A stretch of 64,000 nucleotides of DNA from Bacilli bacterium (lineage in GTDB: Bacteria > Bacillota_I > Bacilli_A > RF39 > UBA660): NCBI GenBank assembly GCA_900772415.1, contig CAAHEC010000019.1, positions 1 to 64,000 on the forward strand, in the 5' to 3' direction. The notes beneath the pieces were generated by a model. That model ran no database searches and was not told where the DNA came from. It saw only the letters and a list, made by a program, of their open reading frames with translations. A program made the position numbers and the translations under genes. This document shows, piece by piece, positions 7,924 to 17,085 of the stretch. How positions within the stretch are numbered: position 1 is the stretch's first letter; every line of letters starts with the position of its first letter.

Positions 7924-8898
7924 TTATATACTATCTAACATTATACCTGTTCCTTCTACTACACAAGTAAGTGGACTTTCTGCAACTTGAACGGGAACTT
8001 TTATTTCTTTTTCAATAAGTTTATCAAGCCCATCTAATAATGCTCCACCACCAGTTAATACAATTCCTTTATCTATTATATCAGCAGAAATCTCTGGTTC
8101 AATTTTTTCAAGCACTGTTTTTGTCGCATGAATAATCATTTCTATGCTATCATAAATTGCTTCTTTTACTTCTTTTGATGTTATTTCTATTGTTTTAGGT
8201 AAACCAGTTAATAAATCTCTTCCTCTAACTTTCATAGATTTATTTTTGGATTCACTCATAACCGTTCCTATTTTTATTTTTATGTTTTCTGCAGTAACTT
8301 CTCCTATTAATAATTTATATTTAGATTTTATATATTTTATAATATCTATATCTAATGTATTTCCGGCAATCTTTATTGATTCACTATAAACAATACCATC
8401 TAATGATAAAACCGCTATATCGGTTGTACCTCCACCAATATCAATTACCATATTTCCAGTTGGGTTTTTTATCTCTAAACCCGCCCCTATTGCTGCCACT
8501 TTTGGTTCTTCTTCTACATATACTTTTTTAGCACCTGTTCTTTCTGCCACTTCTCTTATTGCGTTTTTTTCAACTTGTGTTATGTTAGATGGACAACATA
8601 TTAATATTCTTGGCTTTGAAAAAATGGTCTTACCTTTTATTTTTTTTATAAAATAGTCAAGCATTATTTCTGTTTTATCAAAGTCTGCTATTACACCATC
8701 TTTTAAAGGTTTAATTGCAATTACACTTAATGGTGTACGACCAATCATTTCATGGGCCTTTTGGCCTATGGCTAAAATCTTTCCTGTTTCTTTATCTATT
8801 GCAACAACACTTGGTTCGGAAAGAACAATACCTTCTCCTTTAACATATATCAATATGTTTGCTGTACCTAAATCAATTCCTATATCTTTAGTTCTCAC
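7924..8898 (-). CDS. mbl: MreB/Mbl actin-like cell-shape protein
   Basis: A 324-residue bacterial actin that polymerises under the membrane and guides cell-wall elongation. Actin-fold ATP-binding motifs are visible: DIGIDLGTANILIY at the N-terminus, the phosphate-2 motif VIDIGGGTTDIAVLS near 155, and the adenosine motif IVLTGGGALLDGLD near 280. Start is GTG 8898, with no strong ribosome binding site, 14 bases after the upstream gene's stop, which suggests coupling. The context after spoIID and spoIIQ matches Bacillus mbl, although MreB and Mbl cannot be told apart with certainty here. A rod-like shape is implied. Confidence 0.93.
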   Translation of the reverse strand: MRTKDIGIDLGTANILIYVKGEGIVLSEPSVVAIDKETGKILAIGQKAHEMIGRTPLSVIAIKPLKDGVIADFDKTEIMLDYFIKKIKGKTIFSKPRILICCPSNITQVEKNAIREVAERTGAKKVYVEEEPKVAAIGAGLEIKNPTGNMVIDIGGGTTDIAVLSLDGIVYSESIKIAGNTLDIDIIKYIKSKYKLLIGEVTAENIKIKIGTVMSESKNKSMKVRGRDLLTGLPKTIEITSKEVKEAIYDSIEMIIHATKTVLEKIEPEISADIIDKGIVLTGGGALLDGLDKLIEKEIKVPVQVAESPLTCVVEGTGIMLDSI

Positions 8899-8912
8899 TT
8901 TTAAGCTTCTTA

Positions 8913-9554
8913 TTAATTATTTATTATATCTTTTAAATTTTTATCATAACTTTTTTCTGGATTGATTACGGTACCATTTTTATATATTTCAAAGTGTAAA
9001 CCTTGTTTTATATCATTATTTAAGTTACAAGTTCCACTTTTTGCTATTACCTGGCCTTGAGTTACTGTATCGCCTTTTTTAACTATTATTTCTCCTAACG
9101 ACTGATACATTGTTGTTATTTCATTTGAATTTTTTATTTCTACAGTTTTTCCTAATAAAGTATCTTCTGTAATATTAGTTACTGTTCCAGATACCGATGC
9201 TAATACATCAAATATTTCATCAGATTTATAATCAACTCCTGAATTTTGCATATAAATTCCTTCATAATAAATTATAGAATTCTTTTGTTCTTCTTCTGAT
9301 GCATCTTTATCATAGAAATTTTTATATAAACTTACGTTTTCACTATTATATGGTCTCGTCATTTTCTCATCCTCGTTAATTACTGGATAATAATTATCAA
9401 AAATATAATCATTTACATACGTAAATGAATTATCATCCTTCATAGCTTGTTTCGTTTTGTTATTAGTTAATAGTGAAACTGATAGTAAACAAACAAACAA
9501 AATAACTCCTAAAGCAAATATTTTTACAAATGGTTTTAATCTTCTTTTTTTCAT
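8913..9554 (-). CDS. spoIIQ: SpoIIQ-like M23/LytM-domain sporulation protein
   Basis: A 213-residue protein with one N-terminal transmembrane segment (about 10-30) and a C-terminal LytM fold. SpoIIQ in the forespore membrane pairs with SpoIIIAH to build the channel linking mother cell and forespore. The metal site looks degenerate. The usual HxGxD motif reads NSGVD, and the usual HxH reads GLHFEI, so at least two zinc ligands are missing. This suggests a structural role like B. subtilis SpoIIQ. ATG 9554 is chosen over the upstream GTG 9563 because GAGAGGTG lies six bases before it. It follows spoIID in the same direction, as in Bacillus. Confidence 0.85.
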   Translation of the reverse strand: MKKRRLKPFVKIFALGVILFVCLLSVSLLTNNKTKQAMKDDNSFTYVNDYIFDNYYPVINEDEKMTRPYNSENVSLYKNFYDKDASEEEQKNSIIYYEGIYMQNSGVDYKSDEIFDVLASVSGTVTNITEDTLLGKTVEIKNSNEITTMYQSLGEIIVKKGDTVTQGQVIAKSGTCNLNNDIKQGLHFEIYKNGTVINPEKSYDKNLKDIINN

Positions 9555-9603
9555 TTTTATCACCTCTCATTTTAAGTTTGAACAAAAGATGAAAAAATAT
9601 ACA

Positions 9604-10527
9604 TTAATTTATTTTTTTTATTTCACAATTTTTATAATAATGTTTTAAAATGTCCTTATAGTTGTATCCTTCTTTTGCCATTCCGTTAGCACCGTACTGA
9701 CTCATTCCTACTCCATGTCCAAAACCATTTACTATAAAATTTACTTTATCTTCTTTTATTTCTATACTAAAACTAGTTGATCTTAATTTAAAAATAGATT
9801 TTATTTCACTACCCTTAAATTTTTTTCCATTTATATTTAAACTAATTACTCGTTTTGTATTTGTGGTTTTTACGTCCGATATATTTATTTCATTACTATC
9901 AGGTAAGCCTAAATTAAATAAAAATTCCTTTTTAGAAATTAATGAGGTTGTCTTAAAAACAGGGGATTCTTGTTTATCCCATGGAGATGGAACACTTACT
10001 AAGTATGGTTTTTTTGAAGAAAAAACATTCTCACTATTTTCAGTATAACCATTACTAGTTGAAAAAAACATGGCATCTATTAAATTGTTATCATAAAGTA
10101 AAACTTCACCTTTAGTCGAATTAACTGCATTTGTTATTTTATTTAAATTTTCATCATAATTATTTTTCCATTTATTTTTCATATCCTCATAGTTTATATA
10201 TACTTGATTTTGTGTATTATCCGTTACGTCGTAATTTGTTTTACTTCTTTGTTTATGTTCTAATGCATAGGTTCTTGATGCCACAGCCTGTGCTTTCAAT
10301 GCTTCTAAATCAAATGAAGCAGGAACTTCTCCTGCTACTACTCCTATAACATATTCTTCTATTGGAACACTTTCTATTTCATTTGTTTTTGAATTCTTAA
10401 CTTTAATTGTGCTGTTACTATAAAAACCATATTTTATTTTATTTAAAATTTCATTTCTATTAGTTAAACCTATTATAAATAACGGAATTAATATTATTGT
10501 CAATGTTAATAGTAAAATTTTTTTCAT
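9604..10527 (-). CDS. spoIID: Stage II sporulation protein D, peptidoglycan lytic transglycosylase
   Basis: A 307-residue membrane-anchored lytic transglycosylase that, with SpoIIP and SpoIIM, thins septal wall to drive engulfment of the forespore. There is an N-terminal signal anchor (MKKILLLTLTIILIPLFIIG). The SpoIID domain has VPIEEYVIGVVAGEVP, LEALKAQAVASRTYAL with the family's conserved catalytic Glu region, and the C-terminal GFGHGVGMSQYGA motif. Start is ATG 10527 behind GGGAGA. It lies between the ywzB-like gene and the spoIIQ-like gene, which is the Bacillus order. Confidence 0.96.
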   Translation of the reverse strand: MKKILLLTLTIILIPLFIIGLTNRNEILNKIKYGFYSNSTIKVKNSKTNEIESVPIEEYVIGVVAGEVPASFDLEALKAQAVASRTYALEHKQRSKTNYDVTDNTQNQVYINYEDMKNKWKNNYDENLNKITNAVNSTKGEVLLYDNNLIDAMFFSTSNGYTENSENVFSSKKPYLVSVPSPWDKQESPVFKTTSLISKKEFLFNLGLPDSNEINISDVKTTNTKRVISLNINGKKFKGSEIKSIFKLRSTSFSIEIKEDKVNFIVNGFGHGVGMSQYGANGMAKEGYNYKDILKHYYKNCEIKKIN

Positions 10528-10536
10528 ATTTTCTCC

Positions 10537-10734
10537 CTAAAGAAAACTAATTGTACTATAGATATCCATTAAAAAATTCACTAGTAAATAAGACATCATT
10601 AATGATATTATTAAGTAAAATGAATGTATTTGCATTATACTGTTTTTTTTAAAAATTCTATCAATATTAGTTGATGTTATAATCCAAATACAAAATGGAA
10701 TTGATATACAATATAAAATAACCTTAATACTCAT
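10537..10734 (-). CDS. YwzB/DUF1146-family small membrane protein
   Basis: A 65-residue protein with two hydrophobic segments separated by a charged loop (NIDRIFKKNSIMQIHSFYLI). Size, topology and position just upstream of spoIID fit the YwzB (DUF1146) family, whose function is unknown. ATG 10734 is preferred over 10746 because GAGGA lies six bases upstream. The start overlaps the end of rpiB by about ten bases, which implies coupling. Confidence 0.7.
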   Translation of the reverse strand: MSIKVILYCISIPFCIWIITSTNIDRIFKKNSIMQIHSFYLIISLMMSYLLVNFLMDIYSTISFL

Positions 10735-11176
10735 TAGTTTCCTCATATCTTTTTATTTGTTCAATCCTAGCTTTATAAACTGGGTCAATTAAGTTTTCTT
10801 TTGCATTTAAAAATGCTTCTACTATTTTAATGTTGTTTCCAAAATCACCTTCACCTGATATTGCAATTATGTTTACAAAATCGTTTTCTTTTGCATGAAT
10901 AGCTTCTTTTACGGTATTAATCTTACCACATCTAATCCCCTTTACCTTGTTACATGCGATTGATATACCAACAGCACTACCACATATTGCAATGCCATAT
11001 TCAACCGTTTTATTTGAAACTTTTTCACCCAAGATAAATCCATATTTTGTATAATCTACTCTATCTTTGCTATTTGTCCCATAATCAACTACATCATAAC
11101 CCTTTTCCATTAAATATTTTGTCATTTTTTCTTTTGTTTCATATCCTCTATGATCACTTGCTATACCTATTTTCAT
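10724..11176 (-). CDS. rpiB: Ribose-5-phosphate isomerase B family (RpiB/LacAB)
   Basis: A 150-residue sugar-phosphate isomerase that interconverts ribose 5-phosphate and ribulose 5-phosphate in the pentose phosphate pathway. It has the N-terminal IASDHRGYETK phosphate-binding motif, the active-site loop GIAICGSAVGISIACNK (catalytic Cys; the usual GTG-type loop reads GSA here), and the KENDFVNIIAISG segment. Length is typical. Start is ATG 11176. It is followed by the ywzB-like gene and spoIID in one transcriptional direction. Confidence 0.92.
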   Translation of the reverse strand: MKIGIASDHRGYETKEKMTKYLMEKGYDVVDYGTNSKDRVDYTKYGFILGEKVSNKTVEYGIAICGSAVGISIACNKVKGIRCGKINTVKEAIHAKENDFVNIIAISGEGDFGNNIKIVEAFLNAKENLIDPVYKARIEQIKRYEETNEY

Positions 11177-11204
11177 TTTTATATTCCTCCATTAATTATT
11201 ATAA

Positions 11205-11229
11205 CAAAAAAAAGACATTTAGTCTTTTA
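11205..11229 (-). terminator. Terminator after Asn-rich gene
   Basis: AAAAGAC and GTCTTTT form a short stem overlapping the stop codon of the Asn-rich gene, followed on the minus strand by eight T. It separates that gene from rpiB. Confidence 0.7.
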
Positions 11230-12399
11230 ATTATATATCTTTATTACTAGTTGAACTAGATTATCAAAATCAAATTCTTGTATATCTACTTTTTTACCTT
11301 CTTTATTTAAATTATCTATTAAAGCTTTTATTCTTTCAAGTGCATCTGTTCCTTTTTCTGCTATTTCTTCTGGCCTTTCTTCTTTTGTTACATTATCATT
11401 TATTTCTACCATATCTAATGAATCATTATTAAATTCATCATCTAATCCCAAAAAAGATGATTCATTTTCATTAGTATCTTTGTTTAATGATTTGTTTTGA
11501 ATAATTTCATAAGGTAAAGATGTATTTTCTATATTATTATTTTTGGTTTGATTTATATTATTATCTGGATTTGATTCTTCATTTGATTGAATAGAAAAAT
11601 GATTATCATCTAAATTTGTTGTGGGCTGGCTAATTAAATTTTTTGATAAATCAACATTAGTATTAAAGTTATTATTAGGTTGTATTAAATTACTAATTGA
11701 TTTAGTGTTTAAATTATCTTGATTATTGTTAAAATTTAATGGATTTGAATTGTTAATTAAAGCACTAGATGTATTCGTATTATAATAAGTGTTATTGTCT
11801 ATTTTTGGTAAAGGAACATTATTATTTAATGAAATGCTATTTGGATTATTATTAATTTGATTGTCACTTGGATTAATATTCATATTAGAATTTAAGTAAC
11901 CGTTATCATAAGCTTCAAGCGGATCCACAGACGTTTTTTCTTCGGGCATAATATTCATAGGATCTAAAACATCCATTGTTGGTGCATATGAAATTGTAGC
12001 ATCACTTAAATTTTTAATTTCATTTAATTGAGGTGGAACATCAAGTGGCTCATTATTTTGATATGAATTTGTATCTTGATTTAATGTATTATAATTATTA
12101 CCTGAAAAAAGTGGTGTTTGTGGATTGATCGAATTCATATTATTATTTTGAGGTGGTATATTTTGATATAAATTATTAATATACTCATTTGATGTATTTT
12201 TAAATTCATTTGAAAAAAGAGCATTAGGATTATTAGGAACCTGACTTGTCTTACCATAAGCGTTATTTAAAGAGACATCTAGAGTTTGATAAGATGAGTA
12301 CTGATTGTTATTTGAAGAATTATTAAACTCATTTGAAAAAAGTGGTGCATTATTATTAAATTCATTATTTTCGTTATTGTTGTTATAGTTATTAAACAC
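11227..12399 (-). CDS. Asn-rich low-complexity protein of unknown function
   Basis: The 390-residue product is not recognised. Roughly the first 310 residues are low-complexity and very rich in Asn, with Ser, Pro and Gln, and lack signal peptide or membrane segments. A short motif recurs: APLFSNEF near residue 18, NALFSNEF near 59, and TPLFSG near 93. The last 45 residues (GTDALERIKALIDNLNKEGKKVDIQEFDF and onward) are charged and look helical, so they may be the only folded part. The start is GTG 12399 behind AGGGGATGG. It lies downstream of rsmG where Bacillus has noc, soj and spo0J, but shows no ParA or ParB motif. A disordered scaffold is possible; this is speculation. Confidence 0.75.
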   Translation of the reverse strand: MFNNYNNNNENNEFNNNAPLFSNEFNNSSNNNQYSSYQTLDVSLNNAYGKTSQVPNNPNALFSNEFKNTSNEYINNLYQNIPPQNNNMNSINPQTPLFSGNNYNTLNQDTNSYQNNEPLDVPPQLNEIKNLSDATISYAPTMDVLDPMNIMPEEKTSVDPLEAYDNGYLNSNMNINPSDNQINNNPNSISLNNNVPLPKIDNNTYYNTNTSSALINNSNPLNFNNNQDNLNTKSISNLIQPNNNFNTNVDLSKNLISQPTTNLDDNHFSIQSNEESNPDNNINQTKNNNIENTSLPYEIIQNKSLNKDTNENESSFLGLDDEFNNDSLDMVEINDNVTKEERPEEIAEKGTDALERIKALIDNLNKEGKKVDIQEFDFDNLVQLVIKIYN

Positions 12400-12436
12400 A
12401 TTGCCATCCCCTATCTTTAATATAATAATATAATAA

Positions 12437-12463
12437 AAAAGCCCTTATTACAATGGCTTTTTC
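12437..12463 (-). terminator. Terminator after rsmG
   Basis: AAAAGCC and GGCTTTT form a stem with an 11-base loop at the end of rsmG. On the minus strand a T run follows (plus-strand A run 12434-12440). Confidence 0.75.
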
Positions 12464-13149
12464 TTAATTTCACTAAATTTTCTTGGATATTTAACACTTG
12501 TTTTATTAATTTTTTCTATAATTATTAAAGTTCTTTCTCCTGCGTTTTTTGGCAGTTTAAATAAAATGGTATCTTTTAACACTCCCCCTAGTGTTTTTAT
12601 AGCGTTTTGTGATGATTTTATCTCATCTTTTGCATCTGCCTTCATTGGAATAAACAATCCTTTTTCACAGACTAAAGGAATACACATTTCAGATAGTAAA
12701 GGAAGGGATGCTACCGCACGAGAAGTTACTATATCAAAGGATTCTCTACTTATTTTTGCATAGTCTTCTATCCTTTCATGAATAGCATTAATACCTTTTA
12801 AATTTAACTTTTCTATAACACTTTTTAAGAATATAATTCTTTTATTTAAAGAGTCAACTAGTGTTACTTTAAGGTTTGGAAATACTATTTTTAAAACTAA
12901 GCCGGGAAATCCCGCTCCCGTTCCTACGTCAAGAAGAGTCTGGTTATTTAATTTAACTGCTTTAATTAGTGTTAAACTATCATAAAAATGTTTTAAATAT
13001 ACTTCTTCTTCATCCGTTATTCTAGTTAGATTTGTATGACTATTATAATCTATTAACATTTCATAATAAGTATTTAAATGCTCAAGTATTTTATCATCTA
13101 AACTTATTCCTAACTTTTCTACTTCTTTTACAAATTCTTCTTTATTCAT
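12448..13149 (-). CDS. rsmG: 16S rRNA m7G527 methyltransferase RsmG (GidB)
   Basis: A 233-residue SAM-dependent enzyme that methylates G527 (E. coli numbering) of 16S rRNA; loss gives low-level streptomycin resistance in several bacteria. Motif I LLDVGTGAGFPGLVLK and the family signature VTSRAVASLPLLSEM are visible. ATG 13149 lies within the last codons of mnmG (eight-base overlap), with an AGAGGT ribosome site, so the genes are coupled as in most bacteria. Confidence 0.95.
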   Translation of the reverse strand: MNKEEFVKEVEKLGISLDDKILEHLNTYYEMLIDYNSHTNLTRITDEEEVYLKHFYDSLTLIKAVKLNNQTLLDVGTGAGFPGLVLKIVFPNLKVTLVDSLNKRIIFLKSVIEKLNLKGINAIHERIEDYAKISRESFDIVTSRAVASLPLLSEMCIPLVCEKGLFIPMKADAKDEIKSSQNAIKTLGGVLKDTILFKLPKNAGERTLIIIEKINKTSVKYPRKFSEIKKKPL

Positions 13150-14956
13150 TATAAAACCTCTTTAAATAAACCATTAAAATTGCTATATCAGACGGATTAA
13201 CACCACTAATACGTGTTGCTTGATCAATAGTTCTTGGTCTTATTTTTTCTAGTTTTTGCCTTGCTTCAGTTGCTAAATTATCAACTTTTTCATAATCTAT
13301 ATCTTCTGGTATCTTTTTTTTACCTAACCTAATCATTTTTTCTGCTTCTTTTTTAGCTTTAATAATATAACCTTCATATTTATGATTAATTTCTACTTGC
13401 TCTAATGCTTCTTTGGTGTATTTCTTACTTAATTTATCCGTATAATCACTTATTTTAACTTCTGGTCTTTTTAAATATTCTGATAAGTTGCATTTTTCCT
13501 TAGGAAAAGTAATATTTTTAATATCTTCTTCTATTTCTTTTATTTCTTCTATTTTATTTAATAATTTATTATGTCTTTCTTCACTTAATAATCCTACTTT
13601 ATAAGCTTTTTCACTTAATCTTAAATCAGCATTATCACTTCTTAGTAAAAGCCTAAATTCTGCACGAGAAGTAAGTAATCTATATGGTTCTATAGTTCCT
13701 TTTGTTACTAAATCATCTATTAAAACACCAATATAAGCATCACTTCTAGAAAGGATTAGAGGTTCTTTATTATCTAATTTTAAACTAGCATTAATACCTG
13801 CTACTATACCTTGACCTGCGGCCTCTTCATACCCCGAGGTACCATTTATTTGACCTGCAGTAAATAAATTTTCCACTACCTTTGTCTCTAAAGATGGTTT
13901 TAATTGAAGTGGGTCTATTGCATCATATTCTATTGCATAAGCATATCTTAATATTTTAGCGTGTTCTAATCCCTTTAAAGAGTGAACCATATCTTCTTGA
14001 ACGTCGTGCGGCATAGAAGTTGAAAAACCTTGTAAATATATATCATCATAATACATACTTTCTGGTTCCAAAAATAATTGATGTCTTTCTTTATCTTTAA
14101 AACGAACCACTTTATCTTCTATTGAAGGACAGTACCTAGGCCCTGTTCCTAATTTTTCATAAAAGCCACCATACATAGCGGATTTATTTAAGTTATCCAT
14201 AATTATTTTATGAGTTTTTAAGTTAGTATAAGTTAAATAGCAAGGCACCTGATTTTTATAATCATAATATGCTATATCATCAAATGAAAAAGTTAGCTTA
14301 CAGTCATCTCCGTCTTCTCTTTTAAGCACGCTAAAATCAATTGAAGATCTTTCTATACGAGGTGGTGTTCCCGTTTTTAATCTAAGTAATTTGAAACCTA
14401 ATTTTTCTAAATTATCACTTAAAAAATTAGCTCTTTTTTCACCATGTGGGCCTTCTGGAGTTCTTTTATCTCCTACTAATATATCGGCTTTTAAATAAGT
14501 ACCCGTAGTTAATATACAGGAATTACAATAAATTGTTTCTCCCTCTTCAGTTGTTATACCAACTATTTTGTTATTTTCTACTAAAAGATCAGATACTATA
14601 GCTTCTTTAATAGTTAAATTGTTAGTGTCATTTAAAGTTTTTAGCATTTCTTTTTTATAAGTTACTTTATCAGCCTGACTTCTTAAACTTCTAACAGCAG
14701 GTCCCTTAGAGCGATTAAGCATCTTTATTTGAAGAAGGGTTTTATCTGCATTACGTCCCATTTCACCACCTAACGCATCAATTTCTCTTACAACAATACC
14801 TTTAGCTGAACCTCCTATAGAAGGATTACAGGGCATATCTGCTATATTATCAATATTAATGGTTATAAGAAGCGTATTTTTTTTCATTCTGGCACACGCA
14901 AGTGCTGCCTCACATCCAGCGTGACCTGCTCCAACAACTATAACATCATATTTCAT
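13142..14956 (-). CDS. mnmG: tRNA uridine-34 carboxymethylaminomethyl enzyme MnmG (GidA)
   Basis: A 604-residue FAD enzyme that works with MnmE to modify wobble U34 of tRNAs. The N-terminal dinucleotide-binding motif YDVIVVGAGHAGCEAALA, the GidA signatures PCNPSIGGSAKG and TGQINGTSGYEEAAGQG, and the C-terminal helical MnmE-binding region are present. The frame is open to 15031, but ATG 14956 is used because AGGTGAG precedes it and the protein then starts like its family. It lies between mnmE and rsmG. Confidence 0.97.
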   Translation of the reverse strand: MKYDVIVVGAGHAGCEAALACARMKKNTLLITINIDNIADMPCNPSIGGSAKGIVVREIDALGGEMGRNADKTLLQIKMLNRSKGPAVRSLRSQADKVTYKKEMLKTLNDTNNLTIKEAIVSDLLVENNKIVGITTEEGETIYCNSCILTTGTYLKADILVGDKRTPEGPHGEKRANFLSDNLEKLGFKLLRLKTGTPPRIERSSIDFSVLKREDGDDCKLTFSFDDIAYYDYKNQVPCYLTYTNLKTHKIIMDNLNKSAMYGGFYEKLGTGPRYCPSIEDKVVRFKDKERHQLFLEPESMYYDDIYLQGFSTSMPHDVQEDMVHSLKGLEHAKILRYAYAIEYDAIDPLQLKPSLETKVVENLFTAGQINGTSGYEEAAGQGIVAGINASLKLDNKEPLILSRSDAYIGVLIDDLVTKGTIEPYRLLTSRAEFRLLLRSDNADLRLSEKAYKVGLLSEERHNKLLNKIEEIKEIEEDIKNITFPKEKCNLSEYLKRPEVKISDYTDKLSKKYTKEALEQVEINHKYEGYIIKAKKEAEKMIRLGKKKIPEDIDYEKVDNLATEARQKLEKIRPRTIDQATRISGVNPSDIAILMVYLKRFYNE

Positions 14957-15056
14957 AACTCTCACCTGCTTTTCTTTTGGTATTATACAATATAATTTAA
15001 AAAAAGTTAATTGAATATTAATATAAATCATGATAATATTAGGTTAGGTGATAAAT

Positions 15057-15617
15057 ATGTTTACATTTAACTTTAATTTAAGTGAAAAAGATTTCATTAA
15101 TTTTAATGAATACGTATTTTATAATGACAAATCTTTTAAAAAAAATTATTATACTTTTAAATTTAAACTACCTATTATGATTTGGCTTATATGCATTTTT
15201 AAATTTATCCTAGATTGTAACTTAAAAACAATTGTATTTAGTACAATATTATATTTTTTATTATGGATTATTTTTATGTGTTTTTTTGGTTTTACATTTA
15301 AAAATCACATAAAAAAAATTGTTAAAATGACCGTTATAAATACTAAAAAGAATGGAACCTTACCTTATGATACTATCAATACAATAAATTTTAATAGTGA
15401 TGAAATAATAGAAGAAAATCCTAATAAAAAGAATATATTTAAATATAAAGCTATTGAAAAAATTGATATTAATGATAATTACTATTATATTTTTTTAAAC
15501 TCTATAGGTGCTATAATTATTCCTAAAAATGTAATCAAAACAAAGAAAGAAAAAGAAGAATTTTATAATTTTTTATGCAAAAAAGTTGGTAATACCAAAA
15601 TAAAAAATGTAACCTAG
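15057..15617 (+). CDS. YcxB-like membrane protein
   Basis: A 186-residue protein with an N-terminal cytoplasmic segment (FTFNFNLSEKDFINFNEY), two adjacent hydrophobic helices at about 40-85, and a soluble C-terminal half ending with YYYIFLNSIGAIIIPKNV. This layout resembles the YcxB family of unknown function. ATG 15057 is chosen behind TAGGTGATAA; a GTG at 15048 would bury the ribosome site. It points against its neighbours and against the arm's usual direction, and sits between mnmG and mnmE, which are adjacent in most Bacilli, so it may be an insertion. Confidence 0.65.
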   Translation: MFTFNFNLSEKDFINFNEYVFYNDKSFKKNYYTFKFKLPIMIWLICIFKFILDCNLKTIVFSTILYFLLWIIFMCFFGFTFKNHIKKIVKMTVINTKKNGTLPYDTINTINFNSDEIIEENPNKKNIFKYKAIEKIDINDNYYYIFLNSIGAIIIPKNVIKTKKEKEEFYNFLCKKVGNTKIKNVT

Positions 15618-15633
15618 ATATGGGTTACATTTT
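15604..15633 (+). terminator. Terminator after the YcxB-like gene
   Basis: AAATGTAACC and GGTTACATTT form a ten-base stem overlapping the stop codon, followed by TTTC. It can act in both directions. Confidence 0.7.
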
Positions 15634-15642
15634 CAATTTAGG

Positions 15643-15668
15643 AAAACTTGGATAGAACCTAAGTTTTT
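15643..15668 (-). terminator. Terminator after mnmE
   Basis: AAAACTTGG and CCTAAGTTTT pair with one bulge, ten bases beyond the mnmE stop on the minus strand. It would separate mnmE from the oppositely oriented YcxB-like gene. Confidence 0.55.
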
Positions 15669-15677
15669 AAAACACAT

Positions 15678-17021
15678 TTACTTTCCTAAACAAAATCTAC
15701 TAAACAAATTATCAATTAATTCTTCCGTATAATTAGCTCCTATTATGTCTCCTAGTTTTTCCCATACTAATTTCAAATCTATTTCAATCATATCTATTTC
15801 TCTTTCTTCTTTAATACCTTGTTCTACGTCCTCTAAAAATTTAATAGCAGACTTTAATAAAGATATTTGTCTTACATTAGTAAAGAAAGTTAAGTTTTTG
15901 CTCATAAATGTTCCAACGTTAAATAATTCTTTTATTGCATCTTTTATATCTTCTATTCCCTCGTTATTTTTAGCACTTATTTTTATAACATCATCCATAT
16001 AAGAATTATTTAGCTTTAAATCTATTTTATTCATTATTATAATTCTTTTTTTATCTTTAGTTTTTTCTAGCAAATACTTATCTTCCTCACTTAAAGGACA
16101 ACTAGCATCCAAAATAAGTAATACTAACTCTGCTTCATCTATTAAGTTTAAACTCTTTTCAATACCTATTTTTTCAACTATATCATCTGATTTTCTAACA
16201 CCTGCTGTATCTATTAAATTAAGTTTTACACCACCTACTAAAATACTTCCCTCTACTATATCACGCGTTGTACCTTTAACATCTGTTACAATGGCTTTTT
16301 CCTCTTCTAATAAAGCATTTAAAAGACTTGATTTACCTACGTTTGGTTTTCCTAATATAACCGTTTTAATACCATCTTTTAATATTTTTCCATCCTCTGA
16401 TAATTTTAATGTCTTTAATAAATTTTCTTTTATTTCTCTTACTTTTTCTCTTACTTTATTTATTGTTACTACTTCTATATCTTCATATTCTGGATAATCT
16501 ATATTTACTTCTATATTAGATATTAAACTTATTATATCTTCTCTTGTATCTTCTATTAACCTAGAAACATTACCAGATAACTCATTAATAGCCATTTTTC
16601 TAGTTAGTTCTGTTTCAGAATTTATTAAATCCATAACTCCTTCTGATTCAGTCAAATCTATTCTACCATTTAAAAATGCCCTTTTAGTAAATTCACCAGG
16701 TTCTGCTAATCTGCAACCTTCAAGAAGTAATATTTCCATTATTTTATTAACAACTGCAATTGAGCCATGAGTGTTTATTTCTATTACATCTTCTTTTGTA
16801 TACGTTTTAGGTGCTTTCATAATTGATAATAATACCTCATCTATAATTTCATTATTATATACTATATGACCATAATTTATCGTATGACTTGATGCTTTTT
16901 CTAAATCTTTGCCATCAAATAAAGGATTAATTATTTTTATAGCATCAGCTCCTGATACTCTAATAATAGATATTGCACCTTCTCCAAGTGCTGTTGATAT
17001 AGCAACTATTGTATCATTCAC
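15678..17021 (-). CDS. mnmE: tRNA modification GTPase MnmE (TrmE)
   Basis: A 447-residue GTPase partner of MnmG in wobble-uridine modification. The N-terminal tetrahydrofolate-binding domain begins NDTIVAISTALGEGAISIIR. The G domain has the P-loop GKPNVGKSSLLNAL, VKGTTRD, DTAG and NKID motifs. The protein ends with the FCLGK signature whose Cys is catalytically important. Length is complete. Start is ATG 17021. Confidence 0.97.
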   Translation of the reverse strand: MNDTIVAISTALGEGAISIIRVSGADAIKIINPLFDGKDLEKASSHTINYGHIVYNNEIIDEVLLSIMKAPKTYTKEDVIEINTHGSIAVVNKIMEILLLEGCRLAEPGEFTKRAFLNGRIDLTESEGVMDLINSETELTRKMAINELSGNVSRLIEDTREDIISLISNIEVNIDYPEYEDIEVVTINKVREKVREIKENLLKTLKLSEDGKILKDGIKTVILGKPNVGKSSLLNALLEEEKAIVTDVKGTTRDIVEGSILVGGVKLNLIDTAGVRKSDDIVEKIGIEKSLNLIDEAELVLLILDASCPLSEEDKYLLEKTKDKKRIIIMNKIDLKLNNSYMDDVIKISAKNNEGIEDIKDAIKELFNVGTFMSKNLTFFTNVRQISLLKSAIKFLEDVEQGIKEEREIDMIEIDLKLVWEKLGDIIGANYTEELIDNLFSRFCLGK

Positions 17022-17085
17022 TTTAAATCACATCCCTTTGTTAGAAGTATTATAACATATAAGAAAATAAAAAGAAGAAATATTT

